From positions 1 through 51,655 of the forward strand of contig CADDYV010000023.1 of NCBI GenBank assembly GCA_902810695.1: a stretch of DNA of 51,655 bases, given 5' to 3'. Below the pieces are notes generated by a model that was not told the origin of the DNA, searched no databases, and saw only the letters and a program-made list of their open reading frames with translations. Position numbers and translations under genes: made by a program. Of the stretch, positions 18,235 through 25,970 are shown in pieces (the stretch's first letter is position 1; every line of letters begins with the position of its first letter). This DNA is from Actinomycetota bacterium (lineage in GTDB: Bacteria; Actinomycetota; Rubrobacteria; Rubrobacterales; Rubrobacteraceae).

Positions 18235-18678
18235 TTACCCCATTCCAGTTTCCAGATTGTTCCGAATTCGCGTGAGGAGATCTCGCAGTCCCCGACACTC
18301 CTCCTGACTTATACCCGCGAAGGCTTTTTCCTCAACTTCGTTCCAGCACCGGGTTACGGATTCCTCCAGGCTCCTGCCCTTCTCGGTGAGGCTTACCCGA
18401 AAACTCCTGGCGTCGTCCGGATCCCGCTGGCGAACCACGAGTCCGCAACCTTCGAGGCGCTGGATCATCCTGGTCGCCGTGGGAGGTTCTACACCCAGAC
18501 GTCCGGCCAGCTCGCAGACGCGCAGCCTATCCTGACGCCACAGCTCGACCAGAACCATCTCCTGCCCGGCGTGCAGCCCGATCCTCCCCAGAAGCTCCCC
18601 TACGCTGCTCCGGTGCGCCTTGCAGACCTTCGCCAGCGCGTAACCGGTCATCTCCCGGATGTCGCTCGTCTGCCTCAT
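18235..18678 (-). CDS. MarR family transcriptional regulator
   Basis: This 147-residue winged-helix protein has the MarR recognition region LRVCELAGRLGVEPPTATRMIQRLEGCGLV and the wing RQRDPDDARSFRVSLTEKG, flanked by dimerisation helices. Two cysteines (about positions 19 and 55) could act as redox or electrophile sensors, as in some MarR proteins. It heads an operon with doxX, a PPOX flavoprotein and two VOC proteins. A near-perfect palindrome directly after its own -10 element (18748-18763) marks it as an autorepressor. By analogy with MhqR it should be released by quinone-like compounds; the ligand is inferred. Confidence 0.9.
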   Translation of the reverse strand: MRQTSDIREMTGYALAKVCKAHRSSVGELLGRIGLHAGQEMVLVELWRQDRLRVCELAGRLGVEPPTATRMIQRLEGCGLVVRQRDPDDARSFRVSLTEKGRSLEESVTRCWNEVEEKAFAGISQEECRGLRDLLTRIRNNLETGMG

Positions 18679-18747
18679 CCACCAACCAGCCAGTTATTCT
18701 CGGTCTCTATGCTCCAACTCACAGTGCACTCCTGCAGGTACAAAAGC

Positions 18748-18763
18748 ATTTAGCTGGCTAAAT
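18748..18763 (-). promoter_or_regulatory. MarR operator
   Basis: The palindrome ATTTAGC-TG-GCTAAAT has two perfect 7-base arms. It lies immediately downstream of the -10 element of the marR promoter, overlapping the expected transcription start, which is the classical position for a repressor. Confidence 0.75.
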
Positions 18764-18791
18764 ATATTATTGCAGGCGAGAGGTTTGTCAA
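18764..18791 (-). promoter_or_regulatory. Sigma70-like promoter of the marR-doxX operon
   Basis: Read on the minus strand, a consensus -35 TTGACA (18791-18786) is followed after 16 bases by a -10 TAATAT (18769-18764). It lies just before the selD stop codon on the same strand. Confidence 0.75.
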
Positions 18792-18801
18792 GAGGTAGGG
18801 A

Positions 18802-19836
18802 TCAGGGCGTTATTCGGATTCCCGTCTCTTCGGTGAGTTCGCCTATGATTGCGCCCTGCACGGAGTGCTCTTTCATGGCATGGATGAGGTCTTTTGCCCT
18901 GTTGCCGGGCACGGACACGAGTAGTCCGCCGCTGGTCTGCGGGTCGTAGAGAGGAAGGAGATCTCCCTGCTTTACACCGTCCGGGAATACTTTTTCTTTC
19001 AGGAACTCCTGGTTGTTCTTGAGGCCGCCCGGGTAGCAACCTTCTGCGGCCAGGGATGATACCCGGTCCCAGACCGGGACCGCGCTCAGGTGCAGGACGG
19101 CGCCGACGCCGCTTGCTTCGAGCATCTCGGAGAGATGCCCGAGGAGCCCGTAGCCGGTAACGTCTGTTGCCGATGAGACGCCCACTTGCTGCATCGCATC
19201 TCTGGCCCCTTTGTTCAGGAGTATGGCGGTCTTGACTGCTTCTTCTATCTCCGCTTCGGAGAGGAGATCCCGCTTGAGCGCGGTGGTCAGGATGCCGAAG
19301 CCCAGGGGCTTGCTCAGAACCAGCGCGTCGCCTGCTCGTGCTCCGGCGTTGCGGATCACCTCGTTTTGCTCGACCCACCCGGTAACGGAGAGGCCGTACT
19401 TGGGCTCCTCATCCTGGACCGAGTGTCCGCCGCAGAGCTTCGCCCCGGACTCCTCTATCTTGGAGAGCCCGCCGGCGAGGATATCACGCAGGATGCCCAG
19501 ATCGAGTGAGCAGGGGAAGGCTACCAGGTTCATCGCCGTCAGCGGTTCGCCGCCCATCGCGTAGATGTCCGAGAAGGCGTTGGCCGCGGCGATCTGGCCG
19601 AAGCGGTAGGGATCGTCCACGATGGGCGTGAAGAAGTCCACCGATTGCAGCAGCAGACCGCCACCGAACGGGATGTAGCCTGCATCGTCGCGGGTCTCTA
19701 TCCCGCTACTCAGGCCGTCCTCTCCAGCTGGTACGAGTCCCTGCAAAGCCTGCTCCAGGTCCCCCGGAGCGAACTTCGACGCTCAACCAGCCTTGGTGGA
19801 ATATTTCGTCAGTCTTATGCGGGTGCGCTCATCCAT
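18802..19836 (-). CDS. selD: Selenide, water dikinase containing selenocysteine (UGA read-through)
   Basis: SelD makes monoselenophosphate, the selenium donor for Sec-tRNA, from selenide and ATP. The frame opens with ATG at 19836 and gives 344 residues, close to the 347 of E. coli SelD, if the in-frame TGA at 19785-19783 is read as selenocysteine (residue 18). The context is LTKYSTKAG-U-ASKF: Sec sits where E. coli has catalytic Cys17, and Lys21 matches the essential Lys20. After it come ETRDDAG, FGGGLLLQSVDFFTPIVDDP, AANAFSDIYAMGGEPLTAMN, GGHSVQDEEPKYGLSVTG and YDPQTSGGLLV. An annotation ignoring UGA would start at the TTG at 19746 and lose the active site. A -10-like TATACT seven bases before the ATG suggests a leaderless message. 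The gene implies that SelA, SelB and tRNA-Sec exist elsewhere. Confidence 0.92.
19752..19785 (-). promoter_or_regulatory. Selenocysteine codon and bacterial SECIS-like hairpin in selD
   Basis: The UGA is at 19785-19783. After 12 bases a 5-bp stem GCTCC (19770-19766) / GGAGC (19756-19752) encloses the loop GGGGGACCT. The loop begins 17 bases after the UGA, the same spacing as in the E. coli fdhF SECIS, and starts with GG as SelB-binding loops do. Confidence 0.75.
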
Positions 19837-19843
19837 CCGGATC

Positions 19844-19849
19844 AGTATA
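19844..19849 (-). promoter_or_regulatory. Probable -10 element of a leaderless selD promoter
   Basis: TATACT on the minus strand ends seven bases before the selD ATG, and no Shine-Dalgarno sequence is present. The -35 region is weak. Initiation at or next to the A of the start codon is likely. Confidence 0.45.
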
Positions 19850-19885
19850 ACCCTTGCATTAGGGCAAGAGCTGTTTTGCGAAGCT

Positions 19886-20911
19886 CTATGATTTGCCGCT
19901 CGCCGGAGAAATTGCGGAGCCTTCGCTTTTGAGTAAGTCCAGCATCCTCCTGGCCGTGTCCTCGTCTGTGATCAGGACGTTGATCAGGCCCGAGCGTGCC
20001 GCGCCGATGTTTGCCAGGGGCTTGTGCGCCCCGGAACTCACCCCGATGCGGGTCGGTATGCGTTTCATGTCTTCGAACCCTGTGGCTATCGTGCGCTCGT
20101 TCATCTCGAGCGGGACCGGGGACCCGTTACGCGAGAAATACGAGCCGCAGATGTCCACGACCGCTCCCTGCTCCCGAATGTAATCCAGGTCCGCATCACT
20201 CAGGTATCCTGTCCTGTACTGCCCGGAGTCCCGGTTTATGGCGCCGACTCCGGCCACCATGATGTTTGCCCGCCGGGCTACCTCCAGGGTTTTGCGGATG
20301 TGCAAATCGCGCAGGAGGCCGTTTCGCACCGCTGCGTCCGTAACGAGCATGGGCGCGTGCAGGTAGTGCGCGTTCGCCCCCAGCACGTCTGCCAGGTGCG
20401 CGGTGATAGCCACACCATCGAGGTCGGGTATGGAACCGCCGATGCTGCCCATCATCTGGACCACGGTTACATCCCTCTTCTCCCGCAAGAATCTGCTGTG
20501 TACGACGCGGTAGACCGTGCTGCTCCAGCCGAGACCCACGATGTCACCTTCGGCGATGTTCTCCTGCAGGTAGCGCGCAGCCAGAGCCGCCACCCTGCCA
20601 GGCGTGTCGGTGGCCTCGAAGATCGGGGAACTTGGATCCAGGTCGGCCAGAACAAGACACTCGCGCAAACCCAGCCGTGCAGCGAGTTCCTCTTGCAGAC
20701 CGGGTACGGTTCGGAGTGGGGAGTGGATCCTTATCTCCACCATCCCCTGCCTGCGCGCTTCTTTCAACATGCGCGAGACGTTGGACCTGGAGGTTCCTAT
20801 GCGCTGTGCGATCTGCTCCTGCGTCAAGTCCTTGACGTAGTAGAGTTGCGCCACTTCGGCGAAAAGCAGCAACTCATCCTCGGATAACGCGGAGCGGCGT
20901 CGCTGTTCCAA
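19886..20911 (-). CDS. SorC-family sugar-binding transcriptional regulator
   Basis: The 341-residue protein has an N-terminal helix-turn-helix (LTQEQIAQRIGTSRSNVSRMLKEARRQG, about residues 29-56). A SorC sugar-phosphate-binding domain follows: GDIVGLGWSSTVYRVV, VQMMGSIGG, HYLHAPMLVTDAAVRNGLL, IMVAGVGAINRDS, DICGSYFSRNG, GVSSGAHKPLANIGAARSGLINVLITDE. Family members respond to a phosphorylated sugar or polyol. The TTG start at 20911 has GGGAGG eight bases upstream. It is divergent from the large importer and polyol operon starting at 21163, and a strong palindrome lies between them, so it most likely controls that operon. It ends 50 bases before the selD start on the same strand but has no functional link to it. 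Confidence 0.92.
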   Translation of the reverse strand: MEQRRRSALSEDELLLFAEVAQLYYVKDLTQEQIAQRIGTSRSNVSRMLKEARRQGMVEIRIHSPLRTVPGLQEELAARLGLRECLVLADLDPSSPIFEATDTPGRVAALAARYLQENIAEGDIVGLGWSSTVYRVVHSRFLREKRDVTVVQMMGSIGGSIPDLDGVAITAHLADVLGANAHYLHAPMLVTDAAVRNGLLRDLHIRKTLEVARRANIMVAGVGAINRDSGQYRTGYLSDADLDYIREQGAVVDICGSYFSRNGSPVPLEMNERTIATGFEDMKRIPTRIGVSSGAHKPLANIGAARSGLINVLITDEDTARRMLDLLKSEGSAISPASGKS

Positions 20912-21078
20912 CTCAGTGTCCTCCCGCTTTCCTCGCTAGCACGCGGCTGAAAATGTCGGCCCCCACCATATTTTCCGGCCCAGAAATGTGCGATTTTTGT
21001 GTAACACGTGCAGAAGTTTAGCATCGTATAGTTCAAACTAGCCGGGGTTCGTACTGGAAGCCAGATTTAAAGCCCCAT

Positions 21079-21098
21079 TTTTGCACATTTGTGCAAAA
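21079..21098 (+). promoter_or_regulatory. Probable SorC-regulator operator
   Basis: The 9-base arms TTTTGCACA and TGTGCAAAA flank a TT centre. The site ends nine bases upstream of the -35 element, an activator-like position. Confidence 0.7.
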
Positions 21099-21107
21099 GT
21101 CTCGCGC

Positions 21108-21136
21108 TTGACGTGTACAGCGTGCCAAGCTATGCT
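21108..21136 (+). promoter_or_regulatory. Sigma70-like promoter of the importer/polyol operon
   Basis: A -35 TTGACG (21108-21113) and a -10 TATGCT (21131-21136) have an exact 17-base spacer. The expected start near 21143 lies about 20 bases before the GTG at 21163. Confidence 0.75.
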
Positions 21137-21162
21137 GGGTGCGCTTGGAAAGGAGATTACGA

Positions 21163-22608
21163 GTGGGTGGGAGTGCCGCGGGGTCAACCGGTAGAGATAA
21201 GCCGAGGAGCGTGGGGTTCACGCGCAGAGAGTTTCTAAAGCTGGGGGGTGCGATCGCCGCTGGTTCCTCGGCGATGCCTCTATTATCGGCGTGCGGCGGT
21301 AGTGCGGCGGGCAGCGTTTCCAAAAAAGATTTGGCCGGGAGTACGGTTACGGTCGCCACGGTCAGCAACTCCCAGATGACGGACATGGAAGGTCTGGTGG
21401 GCGACTTCACGAGGAAGACCGGCATCAAGGTCAGGTTTCTGACGCTGCCGGAGAACAACCTGCGCCAGAAGGTTACCCAGGATGTGGCGATGAACGCCGG
21501 CGACTTCGACATCGTAACCATCGGCAGCTACGACGTGCCGATCTGGGCCAGATACAGGTGGATAGTTCCGCTGGATCAATTCTTCTCGCGGATGAGCAGC
21601 CAAGAGCGCGATAAGTACGACCTCGGAGATGTGCTGAAGCCCATCCGGGCGCTCCTTTCGCGCAAGGGCCAGATCTTCGCGATCCCGTTCTACGCCGAGA
21701 GCTCGATGCTCTTCTACCGGAAGGATCTGTTCAAGAAAGCCGGGCTGAAGATGCCGGAGCACCCCACGTGGGATCAGGTCAGCCGCTTTGCGAAGAAGCT
21801 CAACGGCTCCGGCAATGGCGTTCACGGCATTATCCTGCGCGGGGAGCCGGGGTGGGGCGCGAATATGGCGCCTTTCGACACGTTTATCAACACGTACGGC
21901 GGACGCTGGTTCAACATGAACTGGGAACCGCAGCTCACCTCGCCCCAGGTCAAGAAGGCGGCCCAGGTCTACACCACCCTGGTACGGAAGTACGGCCAGC
22001 CAGGGGCCACCTCGGACAACTTCCCCGAGTGCGAGACCGCCTTTGCCGGAGGCAAAGGGGCCATATGGTACGACGCGACCTCGGCGGCGGGCTATATCAG
22101 CGACCCCAAGTCCTCAGATGTCGCCGACAAGGTCGGCTTTGCCTACGGGCCCACCGCGGTTACCCCTCACGGCGCGCACTGGCTGTGGTCGTGGGCACTG
22201 GCGATAGAGTCCTCCAGCCGGAACAAGGACGCGGCCTTCGAGTTCATCAAGTGGGCGACGAGCAAGCAATACCTGGATCTGGTGGGGCGAAAGCTGGGCT
22301 GGGAGCGGGTCCCGCCCGGCACGCGCTACTACACATACCAGAGCACGCCTTACAGGAACAAGCCCTGGGCCGGCATCGAGATCAAGTCCATAAACAAAGC
22401 CGACCCTACCCACCCGACCAAAGACCCCGTCCCGTACACGGGCATCCAGTACGTGGAGATCCCGGAGTTCCAGGACTTCGGCGATGCGGTCGGGAGATAT
22501 CTCGCGGCCCTGCTCGCCGGGAGCATCAGCGTTGACCGGTTCGCCCAAGAGTCGCAGCAGGAGGTGCTTGCGGCCATCAAGCAGGGCGGCTATCTGAAAA
22601 AGAAGTAG
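21163..22608 (+). CDS. ABC sugar/polyol importer solute-binding lipoprotein 1 (Tat-type signal)
   Basis: The 481-residue family 1 extracellular binding protein starts at GTG 21163 with AAAGGAG eight bases upstream. The signal region has a twin-arginine motif TRREFLKLGG and a lipobox LLSAC, so the protein is probably exported folded by Tat and anchored as a lipoprotein at the cysteine. The body contains SQMTDMEGLVGDFTRKTGIKV, DIVTIGSYDVPIWA, FAIPFYAESSMLFYRKDLFKKAGLKMP and AAFEFIKWATSKQYLDLV, all typical of carbohydrate-binding proteins. It is the first gene of the operon and is followed by its own pair of permeases. The ligand is probably a sugar alcohol, judged from the downstream dehydrogenases. 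Confidence 0.92.
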   Translation: MGGSAAGSTGRDKPRSVGFTRREFLKLGGAIAAGSSAMPLLSACGGSAAGSVSKKDLAGSTVTVATVSNSQMTDMEGLVGDFTRKTGIKVRFLTLPENNLRQKVTQDVAMNAGDFDIVTIGSYDVPIWARYRWIVPLDQFFSRMSSQERDKYDLGDVLKPIRALLSRKGQIFAIPFYAESSMLFYRKDLFKKAGLKMPEHPTWDQVSRFAKKLNGSGNGVHGIILRGEPGWGANMAPFDTFINTYGGRWFNMNWEPQLTSPQVKKAAQVYTTLVRKYGQPGATSDNFPECETAFAGGKGAIWYDATSAAGYISDPKSSDVADKVGFAYGPTAVTPHGAHWLWSWALAIESSSRNKDAAFEFIKWATSKQYLDLVGRKLGWERVPPGTRYYTYQSTPYRNKPWAGIEIKSINKADPTHPTKDPVPYTGIQYVEIPEFQDFGDAVGRYLAALLAGSISVDRFAQESQQEVLAAIKQGGYLKKK

Positions 22609-22656
22609 CAGCTAGCCCGAGCTTATCGGGTAGCACACGTACCGGGGAGGAGGCCG

Positions 22657-23595
22657 GTGGATACCAGAGTTTCTGAACAGGCAGTAGGCGGGGCCAACCG
22701 TAGGTTCAGGCCACGTAAAGCCCCGGGATCTCCGGCCAGGGAGAGACGTACGCTGCTGTACCCCGGCCTGGTGGTGGTCGGGATAATCACCCAGGTTCCG
22801 TTTCTTCTGACCATATACCTGAGCTTCCAGTCGTGGACCCTGATCCGACCCGACCTCGGCAGACAGTTTATCGGCTTCGGAAACTATGCGCAGCAGATCT
22901 TCTCGGGTGAGTTCGGGGTGATACTGGTGCAGACCCTGATCCTGTCTTTCCTCGCGCTCGCGTTATGCTGCCTGGTTGGTCTGGGGCTGGCGCTGCTTTT
23001 GAACAGGGATTTTTACGGCAAGAGCCTCATCCAGACGCTTTTGGTTACGCCCTTCTTCATAATGCCCACTGTTACCGGGCTCATCTGGAAGAACGAGCTG
23101 TTCAACCCCAGCTTCGGACTGGTTACGTACTTCGCTAATCTGGTCGGAGTAAATAACTTCGACCCGATGGCGCACTACCCGCTCATCATGATCGCCACGA
23201 TGGTCGCCTGGGAGTGGGAGCCGCTTTTCATGCTGGTTCTGCTCGCCGGGCTTCAGGCCATCTCGGAAGACGAGATAGAGGCGGCCCAGCTCGACGGGTG
23301 CAACAGGATCAGGATATTCCGCTACATCGAGCTTCCGCACCTGCTGCCGTACTACCGGGTGGTCATCCTGCTCGGGAGCCTCTTCATACTGCAGATTTTC
23401 GGTGAGATCTACGTCTCCACCGCGGGCGGTCCCGGCAACAGCTCGATGAACCTGCCGTACCTCGTCTACCAGACCGGGCTCGTGGGCTGGCAGGTGGGGG
23501 CGGCCTCCGCTATCGGGGTTGCGACCCTGATCATAACGCTCCTCATCCTCACTCTCCTGCTGAGGACGATGAACGCCGTAGCGAAGGAGGACTAG
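22657..23595 (+). CDS. ABC importer permease 1a (MalF/UgpA type)
   Basis: The 312-residue protein has a basic cytoplasmic N-terminus, six membrane segments and the ABC-permease EAA loop (EIEAAQLDGCNRIRIFRYIELPHLLPYYRVV, about residues 205-235), which docks to the ATPase. The GTG at 22657 follows GGGGAGGAGG. The typical YPGLVVVGIITQVPFLLTIYLSFQSW first helix identifies the MalF-like partner. It pairs with the next gene one base downstream. No ATP-binding subunit is encoded here, so a shared ATPase must serve it. Confidence 0.92.
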   Translation: MDTRVSEQAVGGANRRFRPRKAPGSPARERRTLLYPGLVVVGIITQVPFLLTIYLSFQSWTLIRPDLGRQFIGFGNYAQQIFSGEFGVILVQTLILSFLALALCCLVGLGLALLLNRDFYGKSLIQTLLVTPFFIMPTVTGLIWKNELFNPSFGLVTYFANLVGVNNFDPMAHYPLIMIATMVAWEWEPLFMLVLLAGLQAISEDEIEAAQLDGCNRIRIFRYIELPHLLPYYRVVILLGSLFILQIFGEIYVSTAGGPGNSSMNLPYLVYQTGLVGWQVGAASAIGVATLIITLLILTLLLRTMNAVAKED

Positions 23596-23596
23596 C

Positions 23597-24442
23597 GTGA
23601 GCAGCGTACCGGCAACGCCGAAGCAGAGAAAAAGGACCCCGTGGGGCCACTACCTGCAAAACATCGTCCTGTACCTGGCAGTAATAGTTATCTTCGGGCC
23701 TATCTTCTGGCTCATCGTAACCAGCTTCAAGACCGAGGCCGACGCCTACGCGATGCCGCCGAAGATTTTCTTCTCCCCGACCCTGGATGAATACAGGGGA
23801 GCCCTGGAGAGCTTCTGGGCTCCGTTCTTCCACTCGGTTTTCATGGTGGGGGTCTCGACGATACTCAGCCTGCTCCTGGGAGTGCCCGCGGCGTTCGCGC
23901 TAAGCTACTACCAGAACAGGCGCAACGAGGGCATAGTCTTCTGGTTCATCACGACCAAGGCGCTGCCGCCGGTTGCGGTGATGGTGCCGCTGTTCGTCAT
24001 ATTCAGGGAGCTGCGGCTGCTGGATACGCCCTGGGTGCTCATTATCGTGTTTACCGGTATGAACACCCCGATAGTCGTGTGGATGATGTACCAGTTCATA
24101 AAAGATCTGCCGAAGGGCATCCTGGAGGCGGCGCAGGTGGATGGGGTGTCGCTCTGGGGGATGCTCTGGAGGATAGTCATACCGCTAACGCGCGCCGGGC
24201 TCGCGGCCACGGCGATGCTCTGTGTGATCTTCGCCTGGAACGAGTTTCTCTTCAGCGTCTCCTTCACGGCCATCAAGTGGGAGCCCCTTTCGGTAGCGGT
24301 TGCTGCCCAGCAGACCTCCCGCGGGCAGTTCTGGGCCCAGCTATCCGCGTTCACCACCCTGGCTATCGCCGTGCCGGTTGTCGTGGGATGGCTCACCCAG
24401 AAACAACTCGTGCGCGGGCTTACCAGCGGGGCGGTCAAGTAG
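23597..24442 (+). CDS. ABC importer permease 1b (MalG/UgpE type)
   Basis: The 281-residue protein has six membrane segments and the EAA loop (GILEAAQVDGVSLWGMLWRIVIPLTRAGL). It begins with GTG at 23597, six bases after GGAGG and one base after the stop of permease 1a. The N-terminal GPIFWLIVTSFKTEADAYAMPP is characteristic of MalG-like subunits. It forms the channel with permease 1a. Confidence 0.92.
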   Translation: MSSVPATPKQRKRTPWGHYLQNIVLYLAVIVIFGPIFWLIVTSFKTEADAYAMPPKIFFSPTLDEYRGALESFWAPFFHSVFMVGVSTILSLLLGVPAAFALSYYQNRRNEGIVFWFITTKALPPVAVMVPLFVIFRELRLLDTPWVLIIVFTGMNTPIVVWMMYQFIKDLPKGILEAAQVDGVSLWGMLWRIVIPLTRAGLAATAMLCVIFAWNEFLFSVSFTAIKWEPLSVAVAAQQTSRGQFWAQLSAFTTLAIAVPVVVGWLTQKQLVRGLTSGAVK

Positions 24443-24512
24443 ATGAAGTGTCCAGGCGTAAAAGGATTGCCGGGTGATGCGCCGGAGCAAAGTGAGCAGC
24501 GGGAGGTTGAGT

Positions 24513-25970
24513 ATGTTCGGTAAGCTGAGCCGCGGAGACTTCCTGAAGCTCGCCGGAGCGGGAGCCGCCGGGGCCGTTCTCTTCGGGGCTGCGGGATGCG
24601 GAAGCAGCGCGAACTCAGGGGTTGCGAAAGCCGCGGGCAGCAGCAAGTGGAAGCAGTTCAGCGGGATGACCATCAACTTCATCTCGGAGAACACCTCACC
24701 GACCTCGGCTATCGCCGCCAACCTCAAGCCGTTCAAGGATCTTACCGGCATTGACGTGAGGATTTCGCAGCTAGAATTGACCGCGGTGCAGCAGAAAGTC
24801 GCGCTGGACTTCGGGTCCCGCACGGGGCAGTACCCGGTCGTCTACGCCGACCCCTACAACATAATGGCTCCGCTGCACAACGGGCTCGTGGATCTCACAA
24901 AGTTCATGAACGACGACAGCCTGCCGTCAGTGCCCAAGGGCCTGGAGGACTTTATCTCCACCCAACTGGACGCCGCCGGGCGCTTCAACGGAGCATTGCT
25001 GACGCTCCCCTACGACTGTCCGACCATAATCTGGTGCTACCGCAGTGACCTCTTCAAGAAGTATCACGACAGGATGAAGCGGGATCTCGGCTTCGACCCG
25101 ACCCCTTCGGAAAAGGTTACGTGGGAGCAATACTACAAGATGGCCAGGTGGTTCAACGAGAACGCCACCGAGGTGGCCTACGGCACCGGCCATCAGGCAA
25201 AGCAGTTTACCTCTCTGACGGACGACTTCGCGAATGTGTTGTGGGCATATGGCGGGGACTTCTTCGAGAACGGGTACAAGGTCGGGCGGTTCGGCGCCAC
25301 GAACCCTGGGCCCTGCACGCTCGACAGGCCTGAGGCGATCCGGGCCGCCGCCTTCTACAAGAAGCTCATAGACATCGCGCACCCCGGCAGCACCAGTTGG
25401 GACTGGAACGATCTCTCCGAGGCTTTCGGCGCCGGGGAGATCGCGATGTGCCCGTGCTGGCACGAGGACGCCGCAGCGTGGTGGGTACCGGGCGGCCTGG
25501 AAGGCAAGGTCTGGTTCTCGGTGCTACCTACGGGGCCCGCCAGGAGCGCCAACCACTACGGCGGAACTGGGGTCGGGGTCAACCGCTGGGCCACTGAAGA
25601 GGAGCAGAAGGCGGCCTGGCTATTCGTTGTCTGGTCTACCTCGCCCCAGGCTCAGCTCATGGACCTCAAGAGCAGCGTGGGCGGAGGGACGCCGACCCGG
25701 AAGTCTGTCTACCAGCTACCCCAGGTCAAGAAGAACGAGACGCCGCCCACGAAGATGCCGAACATACTCACTGCTCACGCCGCGCTCAAGGCGTGGGAAC
25801 CCCAGAACATCGGGCTGCGCCCCAAGACCCCATCCTGGAACCAGTGCGACGCCGTCATCTACACCAACCTCTCGCAGATGCTGGCGGGCGGCAAGAGCCC
25901 GGAAGAGGCGATGCACGACGCGAAGCGCGGCGTGGATCAGACGACGAAAGGAGCCCCCAGTGCAGTCTGA
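24513..25970 (+). CDS. ABC importer solute-binding lipoprotein 2
   Basis: This second family 1 binding protein (485 residues from ATG 24513) has GGGAGG six bases upstream; a GTG at 24474 is an alternative start with a weaker site. The signal reads LSRGDFLKLAGAGAAGAVLFGAAGC, with a clear lipobox (GAAGC). Only one arginine is present where the first binding protein has RR, so Tat export is doubtful even though the FLKLAG context is Tat-like. The body has DLTGIDVRISQLELT, LPYDCPTIIWCYRSDLFKKY, AMCPCWHEDAAAWWVPGG and VWSTSPQAQLMDLKSS. It is only distantly similar to protein 1, so it is not a recent duplicate and may bind another polyol. Its stop overlaps the start of permease 2a. Confidence 0.92.
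   Translation: MFGKLSRGDFLKLAGAGAAGAVLFGAAGCGSSANSGVAKAAGSSKWKQFSGMTINFISENTSPTSAIAANLKPFKDLTGIDVRISQLELTAVQQKVALDFGSRTGQYPVVYADPYNIMAPLHNGLVDLTKFMNDDSLPSVPKGLEDFISTQLDAAGRFNGALLTLPYDCPTIIWCYRSDLFKKYHDRMKRDLGFDPTPSEKVTWEQYYKMARWFNENATEVAYGTGHQAKQFTSLTDDFANVLWAYGGDFFENGYKVGRFGATNPGPCTLDRPEAIRAAAFYKKLIDIAHPGSTSWDWNDLSEAFGAGEIAMCPCWHEDAAAWWVPGGLEGKVWFSVLPTGPARSANHYGGTGVGVNRWATEEEQKAAWLFVVWSTSPQAQLMDLKSSVGGGTPTRKSVYQLPQVKKNETPPTKMPNILTAHAALKAWEPQNIGLRPKTPSWNQCDAVIYTNLSQMLAGGKSPEEAMHDAKRGVDQTTKGAPSAV

Larger units (their letters stand above)
20912..21162. promoter_or_regulatory. Divergent regulatory region between the SorC regulator and the importer operon
   Basis: This AT-richer 250-base stretch holds no gene. 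It contains the palindrome at 21079-21098 and the sigma70-like promoter at 21108-21136. A second, degenerate TGCACG...ACACAAAA-like site (minus-strand reading) lies near 20993-21013, which could serve the regulator's own promoter. Confidence 0.6.

Noticed and set aside
18802-19746. selD beginning at TTG 19746
   Set aside because: This start would remove the catalytic Cys/Sec and Lys. The upstream in-frame TGA has the exact Sec context and a SECIS-like hairpin.
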